A stretch of 64,000 nt of DNA from Caulobacter hibisci (GTDB lineage: Bacteria > Pseudomonadota > Alphaproteobacteria > Caulobacterales > Caulobacteraceae): assembly GCF_016135805.1 (NCBI RefSeq), contig NZ_JADWOX010000017.1, forward strand, positions 1 to 64,000, read 5' to 3'. The stretch's first letter is position 1, and every line of letters begins with the position of its first letter. Made by a program: the position numbers and the translations under genes. Below, piece by piece: positions 1 through 6,975 of this stretch. A model generated the notes under the pieces. The model searched no databases and was not told the origin of the DNA. It saw only the letters and a program-made list of their open reading frames with translations.

Positions 1-735
1 ACGCCGCCCAAGGCGCCGGGCCCGCTGGATGGCGCGAACGTCACCGACGGTTCGGCCTGCACCAACGATGTCTACACCGCGACGATTGGTCAGGACGTGT
101 TCTACTTCGATCTGGCCGCCAAGTCGGGCGCCGACAAGATCGTTGGCTTCGGCGCGAATGATCTGCTTGTGACCAGCGCCAAGATCTACGACGGCAATGG
201 TGACGGCATCATCGCGTTGAGCGGTGGCAAGGTGGCGATCGACGCGCCGAAGGGAACCGACACGGTCACCCTTTCAGCTGTATCAAATCTGCGGTTGCTG
301 GGTTCGGACGAGAATGGAAACTTTGTGTACGCCGATGCTTCGGTTCGTCCGAAGGGCGCCCTGGAAGGCGGCCTTGGCGCCGACGTCCTGAAGGGCGATG
401 CGACCGACGCCAAGAGCCAGCTTTTCTTCTTCGACAACGGCCTGGGATTGGGCCTTGGTCTGGACAAGGTGACCAACTTCGGCGCCAAGGACGTGATCGT
501 CACCACTTCCGCGCTGAAGGTGGACAGTTCGGGCCGCGTCGTGCTCTCCGCCGACGGGGCAATAAGTCTTGCCGGCAGCGCGCGGACCTATGATCAGGGC
601 GCCGTGACGGTCACGGACCTGAAGGGAGCGGCCGTGACTAAGCTGGAATACGACGGCTCCGTGTTGCTAAGCGGCGTGAAGTACTACCTCTACAGCACCG
701 GCGGCTCCGCCATAGGCCTCGACGTGCTGACCTAA
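1..735 (+). CDS. 3' part of a secreted repeat protein (5' end outside window)
   Basis: The frame is open from the first base and ends at TAA 733-735, so only the C-terminal 244 residues are present. Two degenerate units of roughly 110-120 residues are visible. Each starts with an aromatic-rich strand (DVFYFD, QLFFFD), continues with a DK(I/V)xxFGAxD motif, and then has alternating Val/Thr strands. A DGNGDG loop in the first unit resembles calcium-binding loops of RTX or dockerin-like repeats. The segment is acidic, Gly/Ala-rich and nearly cysteine-free (one Cys, near residue 20), as is usual for type I secreted or surface proteins of Caulobacterales. There is no catalytic motif in the visible part. 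The call of a secreted repeat protein is an inference from composition and repeat pattern; the family cannot be fixed without the N-terminus. Confidence 0.6.
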   Translation, partial: TPPKAPGPLDGANVTDGSACTNDVYTATIGQDVFYFDLAAKSGADKIVGFGANDLLVTSAKIYDGNGDGIIALSGGKVAIDAPKGTDTVTLSAVSNLRLLGSDENGNFVYADASVRPKGALEGGLGADVLKGDATDAKSQLFFFDNGLGLGLGLDKVTNFGAKDVIVTTSALKVDSSGRVVLSADGAISLAGSARTYDQGAVTVTDLKGAAVTKLEYDGSVLLSGVKYYLYSTGGSAIGLDVLT

Positions 736-740
736 TCTTA

Positions 741-770
741 TCCGGTTCAGATGGCTTCATCTAAACCGGA
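741..770. terminator. Inverted repeat after the secreted repeat protein
   Basis: The arms TCCGGTTCAGATG and CATCTAAACCGGA form a long hairpin around a GCTT loop, six bases after the stop codon. No clear T-tract follows on either strand. It lies between convergent genes and may terminate or stabilise the upstream message; function is inferred from position. Confidence 0.45.
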
Positions 771-841
771 CAGGTTGTAAGCGCCGCCGTCCTCTTTGTT
801 TAAGGCGCGCGCCCTGCGTGTTCCGTTGCGTCGTCAGGAGA

Positions 842-1639
842 TCAAATCTCGATGCTGGAGAGATCCACGCGCCCGGCATTGGGGGTGGTATGGATCAGGT
901 GCCGGGCCCGCCCCTCCAGCCGAATGGCGCTGAGAACGCCAGTCGCGTAGGCGCCGGTATCGAGACCGATTCGCCGATCGTCCACATGAACTGTTTCCGT
1001 CGGCGTATGTCCGTGCACGACCATCTTGGGGAACAGGCGTCGTCCGTTGAGGAACGGCTCTCGGATCCAGAGCATGTCGTTTTCGCGCTGTCGTTGCAAC
1101 GACACCCCGGGGCGCAGGCCCGCGTGGACGAAGACATAATCCCCGATCACGCAGCGCAGAGCCAGGGTCTGCAGGAAGGCGCGATGGGCCAGCGGGAGGG
1201 TGGCGTTGAACTTGGCGCGGGTCGCCTCCCAAGCCGGCGCATCGAGCGGGTCGGCCGGGGCCTTGATGTTGTAGGAAGCCAGCGTCTCGCGGCCGCCGAA
1301 TTCGCACCAGGCCGGACCTGCGGCGGCGTTGTCCAAGAAGTCGACCAGCACGTGCTCGTGGTTCCCGCGAAGGCAGCGCATCTCGATCTTGGGGTGGGTA
1401 TGCAGATCGACGAGCGTGTCTATCACCTCGCAGCTCTGGGGGCCGCGGTCGACATAGTCGCCCAGGCCCACCAAGATGACGCGCGAGGCCGGAGTGTCCT
1501 CGGCTTCGGCGCGCACCACGTCGAGGATCCGGTCGGCGAGATCGGCGCGGCCATGGATGTCGCCGACAGCGAAAACCACCACGCCCTCAGGGATGGAAGG
1601 CGTGCGGGCTGAACCTTGGAAAAGGTCGCTCCAGCGCAT
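842..1639 (-). CDS. Metallophosphoesterase, bacterial PP2A-like serine/threonine phosphatase or Ap4A hydrolase family
   Basis: This 265-residue cytosolic protein carries the complete dinuclear-metal signature of the calcineurin-like superfamily: GDIHGR at residues 26-31, GDYVDRG at 60-66, GNHEH at 92-96 and HGHTP near 208. The order and spacing match bacterial PrpA/ApaH-like enzymes, which hydrolyse phosphoserine/phosphothreonine or dinucleoside polyphosphates. The sequence does not distinguish between these substrates. There is no signal peptide or membrane segment. It converges on the secreted repeat protein and lies downstream of the epimerase/Ugd pair on the same strand, about 100 bases away, so it probably has its own promoter. 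Confidence 0.85.
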   Translation of the reverse strand: MRWSDLFQGSARTPSIPEGVVVFAVGDIHGRADLADRILDVVRAEAEDTPASRVILVGLGDYVDRGPQSCEVIDTLVDLHTHPKIEMRCLRGNHEHVLVDFLDNAAAGPAWCEFGGRETLASYNIKAPADPLDAPAWEATRAKFNATLPLAHRAFLQTLALRCVIGDYVFVHAGLRPGVSLQRQRENDMLWIREPFLNGRRLFPKMVVHGHTPTETVHVDDRRIGLDTGAYATGVLSAIRLEGRARHLIHTTPNAGRVDLSSIEI

Positions 1640-1741
1640 TTAAATAAACCGTCTCCGTCGAACCAAGCGGCCTCACGCGAACGGCTATCGTGTTCCTTTA
1701 CCGCTGAACGAAGTTTAAACCCCGCCGCGGAACCCGCGCCG

Positions 1742-2722
1742 TCAAGGCGCGGGGTAGAAGGTCTTGTACCACGTCGCGAAGCGACCCAGGCCTTCTGCTA
1801 GCGCCACCTTCGGCTTGTAGCCGGTAAGTGCGTGGAGCTTGCTCACGTCCGCATAGGTCGCGGTCACATCACCCGGCTGCATGGGGCGCATGATCTTGAT
1901 CGCCTCGCGGCCGATGGCCTGTTCGAGCGTCGTGATCATGTCCATCAGGCCGACGGGATCGCTGTCGCCAATGTTGTAGATCTCGTGCGAGCCCGACGGC
2001 GGCGGGTTGTCGAGCACGCCCACCACGCCGGCGACGATGTCGTCGATGAAGGTGAAGTCGCGGGCCATCTTACCTTCGCCGTAGACCTCGATCGGCTCGC
2101 CCGCGAGAATCTTGTGGGTGAAGCCATAATAGGCCATGTCCGGACGTCCCCACGGACCGTAGACCGTGAAGAACCGCAGGGCCGACATCGGCGCGCCGTA
2201 GAGTTTGGCGTAGCTGATGCTCATCAGCTCGTCGGCGCGCTTGGTGGCAGCGTAGAGCGACACGGGCGCATCGACGGGGTCAGTTTCCTTGAAGCCCGCG
2301 CCGGCCAGGGGGCGATCGCCATAGACCGAACTCGACGACGCATAGACGAGATGCTCGACCTCGTTACGGCGCGCGGCCTCCAGCACCGTCAGGTGGCCGG
2401 CCAAGTTGCTTCGTTCATAGGCGAACGGATTGTCGATCGAGTAGCGGACCCCGGCCTGGGCGGCCAGGTGGACGATGCGCTTGACGGCGTTCTCACGCAC
2501 CAGGGCGTCGAACGCCGCGTTGTCCGCGACGTCCATGCGCACCATGGTGAAGCCTGGGCGGCCCTCGAGCCGGGCGTGCCGCGCCTGCTTCAGGCGCGGC
2601 TCATAGTAGTCGTTGAAGTTGTCGACGCCGATCACGGTCTCGCCGCGATCCAGCAGGTGTTCGGCGACGTGCATGCCGACGAACCCCGCCGCCCCGGTTA
2701 CGATTACCGGTCCCTTGATCAT
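1742..2722 (-). CDS. NAD-dependent epimerase, probable UDP-glucuronate 4-epimerase
   Basis: A 326-residue short-chain dehydrogenase/reductase of the extended type. The nucleotide-binding TGAAGFVG lies at residues 9-16, DNFNDYY at 34-40 is typical of the UDP-glucuronate 4-epimerase (GAE/LspL/Cap1J) branch, the Ser cluster is near 129-132, and the catalytic YxxxK pair is Tyr157 and Lys161. The start codon overlaps the stop of the UDP-glucose dehydrogenase gene by four bases, so the two are translationally coupled. UDP-glucose would be oxidised to UDP-glucuronate and then epimerised to UDP-galacturonate for envelope polysaccharide. A CCCGCGCC/GGCGCGGG hairpin spans the stop codon and is followed on the minus strand by GGTTT, so it may serve as terminator. 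The 4-epimerase substrate is inferred from motif and operon. Confidence 0.85.
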   Translation of the reverse strand: MIKGPVIVTGAAGFVGMHVAEHLLDRGETVIGVDNFNDYYEPRLKQARHARLEGRPGFTMVRMDVADNAAFDALVRENAVKRIVHLAAQAGVRYSIDNPFAYERSNLAGHLTVLEAARRNEVEHLVYASSSSVYGDRPLAGAGFKETDPVDAPVSLYAATKRADELMSISYAKLYGAPMSALRFFTVYGPWGRPDMAYYGFTHKILAGEPIEVYGEGKMARDFTFIDDIVAGVVGVLDNPPPSGSHEIYNIGDSDPVGLMDMITTLEQAIGREAIKIMRPMQPGDVTATYADVSKLHALTGYKPKVALAEGLGRFATWYKTFYPAP

Positions 2723-4026
2723 GCGCGGCCCACCGAAGCGTAGGTGAAGCCGGCGCGTACCATTTCATGAGGCTTGTAGACGTTGCGCAGGTCGACGACG
2801 ACCGGAGCGTTGAGCAGGCCCTTCAGGCGCTCCAGGTCGAGAGCGCGGAACTGGTCCCATTCGGTGAGGATCAGCAGCACGTCGGCGCCTTGCGCGGCCT
2901 CGTAGGGACCGGCGACGAAGGTGACGCCCGGCAGCAGGTGCTCGGCCTCGTGGCGGCCTTCGGGATCGAAGGCCTGAACCTTGGCGCCCTTGGCCTGCAG
3001 GGCCGGCAGGATGTCGAGGCTGGGGGCGTCGCGCATGTCGTCGGTGTTGGGCTTGAAGGTCACGCCCAGCACGCCGACGGTCTTGCCGGCCAGATCGTCC
3101 GTGCCCAGCACGGCGGCGACCTTCTCGGCCATGGCCTTCTTGCGCGCGTCGTTGACCGCCACCGTGGTCTCGATCAGGCGCGTGGGGGCGCCATAGTCGG
3201 CCGCGGTCTTGACCAGGGCGATGGTGTCCTTGGGGAAGCACGAGCCGCCGTAGCCGGGGCCGGCGTTGAGGAACTTGGCGCCGATCCGCTTGTCCAGGCC
3301 AATGCCCTTGGCCACCTGCTGGACGTCGGCCCCGACCTTTTCGCACAGGTCGGCCATTTCGTTGATGAAGGTGATCTTCATCGCCAGGAAGGCGTTGGCG
3401 GCGTACTTGATCAGCTCGCTGGTGCGGCGGCCGGTGAAGACGATCGGGGTCTCGTTGAGGCTCAGCGGGCGATAGAGCTCGCGCATCACCGCCTGGGCGC
3501 GCTCGTCTTCCGTGCCCACCACCACGCGGTCGGGGCGCTTGAAGTCCTCGATGGCCGCGCCTTCGCGCAGGAACTCGGGGTTGGAGACCACGGCGAACTG
3601 GGCGTTCGGATTGACCCGCCTGACGATGGCCTCGACCTCGTCGCCGGTGCCGACCGGTACGGTCGACTTGTTGACGATCACCGTGAAGCCGTCGATCAGG
3701 CCGGCGATCTCCTCGGCGGCCGCATAGACGTAAGACAGGTCGGCATGGCCGTCGCCGCGGCGCGTGGGCGTGCCGACGGCGATGAACACCGCATCGGCGT
3801 CCTTGATCGCCTGGGCCCCTTCCAGAGTGAACGACAGCCGGCCTTCGCGGACGTTACGGGCGACCAGATCGTCCAGCCCCGGCTCGAAGATCGGGATCTC
3901 GCCGGCCAGCAGCCGCGAGATCTTGCGCGGATCCTTGTCGATGCACGTCACCACGTGACCGAAGTCCGCGAAACACGCACCCGACACCAAGCCGACGTAA
4001 CCAGTCCCGATCATCGCAACGCGCAT
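2719..4026 (-). CDS. ugd: UDP-glucose 6-dehydrogenase
   Basis: 435 residues, the usual length for bacterial UDP-glucose/GDP-mannose dehydrogenases. The N-terminal Rossmann motif GTGYVG is at residues 7-12, the central domain contains the NPEFLREG block near 149-156, and the catalytic thiol is Cys263 in GPGYGGSCFPKD. The C-terminal UDP-binding domain is complete. The enzyme makes UDP-glucuronate from UDP-glucose with two NAD+. It is the first gene of a two-gene unit with the overlapping epimerase. The 406-base region upstream is shared with the divergent MHYT-GGDEF-EAL gene, which raises the possibility of coordinated control of polysaccharide and cyclic-di-GMP; that link is inference. Confidence 0.93.
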   Translation of the reverse strand: MRVAMIGTGYVGLVSGACFADFGHVVTCIDKDPRKISRLLAGEIPIFEPGLDDLVARNVREGRLSFTLEGAQAIKDADAVFIAVGTPTRRGDGHADLSYVYAAAEEIAGLIDGFTVIVNKSTVPVGTGDEVEAIVRRVNPNAQFAVVSNPEFLREGAAIEDFKRPDRVVVGTEDERAQAVMRELYRPLSLNETPIVFTGRRTSELIKYAANAFLAMKITFINEMADLCEKVGADVQQVAKGIGLDKRIGAKFLNAGPGYGGSCFPKDTIALVKTAADYGAPTRLIETTVAVNDARKKAMAEKVAAVLGTDDLAGKTVGVLGVTFKPNTDDMRDAPSLDILPALQAKGAKVQAFDPEGRHEAEHLLPGVTFVAGPYEAAQGADVLLILTEWDQFRALDLERLKGLLNAPVVVDLRNVYKPHEMVRAGFTYASVGRA

Positions 4027-4432
4027 GGGTTTCCTGCTGTCCTGTTTGAACGCTAGGCGGGCCTTTTAGCTGACCAGTTGGCACGTGCACATGCTTTCCT
4101 TGGCGCATCAGCGAAATTTCATACGACCGCTCTCGGCTTGAGCATGTCTCTGACGGCTTTTACCGGTTTCCGACGATTTCGAGCTTGGTTTAGGCCGGCG
4201 CTAAAGACTTTAGTTTCAGTTAAAACGATGTGACGAGCCGCTGGCTCAAGGCCGAACTTGTTTCTTCTGCGCCTAGTATGCGTAATTAAGGAAATCGCGA
4301 ACGCATCGCCTGCGTAGCGCGTGGATAGCCGCCGCGGGCGCGGCGCCTGCATTTGCCGCTCGAGCCAAGATAGAAACGCTTTTTTTGCATCTTCCCCTTT
4401 AATGATGAGCCGTACCATCTGGGGGACTGCCA
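4027..4432. other. 406-base divergent intergenic region
   Basis: This region separates ugd (leftward) from the MHYT-GGDEF-EAL gene (rightward). It is visibly richer in A/T than its surroundings, especially 4200-4300 and 4378-4405, as expected for two promoters. A CtrA-like TTTA-N7-TTAA site lies at 4209-4223. A minus-strand open frame covering 4119-4433 has no recognisable protein features and overlaps the start of the rightward gene, so I do not call it. Confidence 0.5.
4209..4223. promoter_or_regulatory. Possible CtrA-binding site
   Basis: TTTA-GTTTCAG-TTAA differs by one base from the CtrA consensus TTAA-N7-TTAA used by Caulobacterales. It lies about 190 bases from the ugd start and 210 from the MHYT-GGDEF-EAL start. 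One-mismatch sites occur by chance, so confidence is low. Confidence 0.25.
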
Positions 4433-6874
4433 TTGCTGAAGGTTCTGACCTGCCTGACCGGGCAGCATGACTTCCGGCTCGTGCTCATCGCTGGGCTCGT
4501 TTGCTTCGCCGCGTGCTTCACGGCTTTCCGGTTGTTCTCGCGCCTGAGGGGCGCGCGAGGGCTTGTCCGGGGCGCCTGGCTGCTGCTGACCGGCCTCGTC
4601 GCCGGCTCGGGGGTCTGGGCCACGCACTTCATCGGCATGGTCGCCTACGACCCGGGCCTGAAGACGGGCTACAGCCCCGCCGGCACCCTGCTGTCCCTGA
4701 TGATCGCCGTGCTGTTCATGGCGGCCGGCTTCGCCGTGGCCTCGGCCGAGCGCACCCGCACCAACGACTGCGCCGGGGGCCTGATGCTGGGCCTGGGCAT
4801 CGGCGCCATGCACTACACCGGCATGTCGGCCTTCGTGACCCAGGGCCACGTGGTCTGGGAACAGGCCACCGTCGCGGTGTCGGTGCTGATCGGCGTGGCC
4901 CTGTCGTCGACCGCCCTGGTCATCGCCGGCCGCGCCCGCAGCCTGACCAAGCAGTTGATCGGCGGCGGCGTGCTGACGCTCGGCGTCTGCGGCCTGCACT
5001 TCACCGGCATGGGCGCGGTGACCATCATGCCCGACGCCAACGTCATCGTCCCCGAGCAACTGCTGTCGGGCGGCGTCCTGACCCTGGCCGTGACCTCGAT
5101 CACCGGCCTGATCATCCTGGGCGGCCTGGGCGCGGTGACCATCGAATCGTCGACCAGCCGTTCGGCCCTCGACCGCATCCGCCGCCTGGCCAACGCCGCC
5201 TATGAAGGCATCGTCGTGGTCCAGGACGGCCGCATCAACGACGCCAACGCCGCCTTCTGCGAGCTGGCCGGCGCGCCGCTGGCCACCCTGGTCGGCAAGC
5301 CGCTCTACAACGCCATGCTGACCTTCGACGGCAAGGAGCAGTCGCGCGACGACGTCCGCCGCGAAGGACTTCTTCAGCCTGCCGAAGGCGGCCGCGCCAT
5401 TCCGGTCGAGGTGTTCTCGCGCCTGATGGACGACGGCGCCCGCACCGAGACCTCGGGCCTCACCGTGCTGGCCATCCGCGACCTGCGCGAGCGCCGCTCG
5501 GCCGAGGAGAAGATCCGCTATCTGGCCGAGCACGACGGCCTGACCGGCCTGCCCAACCGCAATTCGCTGCAGACCCGCCTGGCCGCCGCGCTCGATCGCG
5601 TCGAGGCCTCGGGCGAGAGCCTGTCGCTGGTCTGCATCGACCTCGACCACTTCAAGGAAGCCAACGACCTGCACGGCCACCTGGCGGGCGACGCCCTGCT
5701 GGTCGAGGCCGCGCGCCGGCTTCAGGACTCGGTGAGCGCCCCGTCCTTCGCCGCGCGCCTGGGCGGTGACGAGTTCATCATCGTCCAGATCGCCGCCGGC
5801 GATCAGGCCGCGACCGCCGCCGAGCTGGCCGGGCGGGTGCTGGAACAGCTGTCCCTGCCCGCCCAGTACGAGGGCCAGGACCTGGCCATGGGCGCGAGCC
5901 TGGGCGTGTCGATGTTCCCCGACGACGGCCGCACGGCCGAGGCCCTGCTGGCCAACGCCGACATGGCCCTCTACCGCGCCAAGGAAAGCGGCCGCGGCGT
6001 CTATCGCTTCTTCAAGCGCGAGATGGACGAGACCATCCGCGAGCGCCGCACCCTGGCCCGCGAGCTGCGCCAGGCGATCATCGACGAAGAGCTGATGGTG
6101 TTCTACCAGCCGCTCGCCCGCGCCGCCGACGGCGAGGTCTGCGGCTTCGAGGCCCTGGTCCGCTGGAAGCATCCGGTGCGCGGCATGGTCCCGCCGCTCG
6201 ACTTCATCCCGGTGGCCGAGGAAAACGGCCTGATTACCCAGCTGGGCGAATGGGTCCTGCGCCGCGCCTGCGCCGACGCCGCCAGCTGGGACCGCCCGCT
6301 GCGCATCGCCGTCAACCTGTCGCCGCTGCAGCTGAACCAGCCCAACCTGCCGACCCTGGTGCACGAGGTGCTGATCGCGTCCGGCCTGTCGCCGTCGCGG
6401 CTGGAACTGGAGATCACCGAAAGCGCCCTGTTCAAGGACTATCAGCGCGCGCTCGACAACCTGCGCCGCCTGAAGGCCCTGGGCGTGCGCATCGCCATGG
6501 ACGACTTCGGCACCGGCTTCTCGTCGCTGTCGACCCTGCAGTCGTTCCCGTTCGACAAGATCAAGATCGACAAGAGCTTCGTCGAGAACATCCACCGCCA
6601 CGACCGCGCCACCGTCATCGTGCGCGCCGTGCTGGGCCTGGGCCGCAGCCTGGAGATCCCGGTCGTGGCCGAGGGCGTCGAGACCCAGGAGCAGATCGAC
6701 TTCCTGCGCGGCGAGGCCTGCGCCGAACTGCAGGGCTACGCCATCGGCCGTCCGGGTCCGATCGACAGCCTGACCGCCTGGACCCTGGCCAGCGCCACCG
6801 TCGCGGTCGCGCCCCAAGCCGCCGCGGAGACCGTGTCCGAGACGTCCGAGACCCTGGTGCGCGGCGCGGCCTGA
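4433..6874 (+). CDS. MHYT-PAS-GGDEF-EAL membrane cyclic-di-GMP turnover protein
   Basis: An 813-residue protein starting at TTG 4433 with GGGGGA six bases upstream. The N-terminal membrane part (about residues 15-240) holds three MHYT-like repeats: THFIGM (64-69), MHYTGM (126-131) and LHFTGM (near 188). The MHYT domain is proposed to sense diatomic gases through bound metal. A PAS-like segment follows, then a GGDEF domain with intact GGDEF at 444-448, then an EAL domain with EAL at 573-575, ELEITESAL, the DDFGTGFSSL block and KIDKSF. Both catalytic signatures look intact, so it could synthesise and hydrolyse cyclic-di-GMP. Which activity dominates cannot be read from sequence. A PAS hybrid kinase gene follows in the same direction 100 bases downstream. 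Confidence 0.93.
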   Translation: MLKVLTCLTGQHDFRLVLIAGLVCFAACFTAFRLFSRLRGARGLVRGAWLLLTGLVAGSGVWATHFIGMVAYDPGLKTGYSPAGTLLSLMIAVLFMAAGFAVASAERTRTNDCAGGLMLGLGIGAMHYTGMSAFVTQGHVVWEQATVAVSVLIGVALSSTALVIAGRARSLTKQLIGGGVLTLGVCGLHFTGMGAVTIMPDANVIVPEQLLSGGVLTLAVTSITGLIILGGLGAVTIESSTSRSALDRIRRLANAAYEGIVVVQDGRINDANAAFCELAGAPLATLVGKPLYNAMLTFDGKEQSRDDVRREGLLQPAEGGRAIPVEVFSRLMDDGARTETSGLTVLAIRDLRERRSAEEKIRYLAEHDGLTGLPNRNSLQTRLAAALDRVEASGESLSLVCIDLDHFKEANDLHGHLAGDALLVEAARRLQDSVSAPSFAARLGGDEFIIVQIAAGDQAATAAELAGRVLEQLSLPAQYEGQDLAMGASLGVSMFPDDGRTAEALLANADMALYRAKESGRGVYRFFKREMDETIRERRTLARELRQAIIDEELMVFYQPLARAADGEVCGFEALVRWKHPVRGMVPPLDFIPVAEENGLITQLGEWVLRRACADAASWDRPLRIAVNLSPLQLNQPNLPTLVHEVLIASGLSPSRLELEITESALFKDYQRALDNLRRLKALGVRIAMDDFGTGFSSLSTLQSFPFDKIKIDKSFVENIHRHDRATVIVRAVLGLGRSLEIPVVAEGVETQEQIDFLRGEACAELQGYAIGRPGPIDSLTAWTLASATVAVAPQAAAETVSETSETLVRGAA

Positions 6875-6975
6875 CCGCGCCCTGCCGTCTTTAACCTTGG
6901 CTGGAACCTTGGCCAATGATGGGCGTTAGCGAAAACGCCCTCCAGGGGGCGTGCGGCGTGACCTAGGGCGACGGC

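Noticed and set aside
4078..4095. Possible sigma-54 promoter (TGGCAC ... ATGC)
   Set aside because: The spacing between the GG and GC elements is one base too long, which normally abolishes sigma-54 recognition.
4119..4433. 104-residue minus-strand frame in the divergent region
   Set aside because: It overlaps the rightward gene's start and has no motif, and the composition is not typical of coding sequence in this genome.
4286..6916. 876-residue minus-strand frame opposite the MHYT-GGDEF-EAL gene
   Set aside because: It is the antisense shadow of a well-supported gene in high-GC DNA; its Gly/Ala/Gln/Val/His-rich composition has no domain and no ribosome-binding site.
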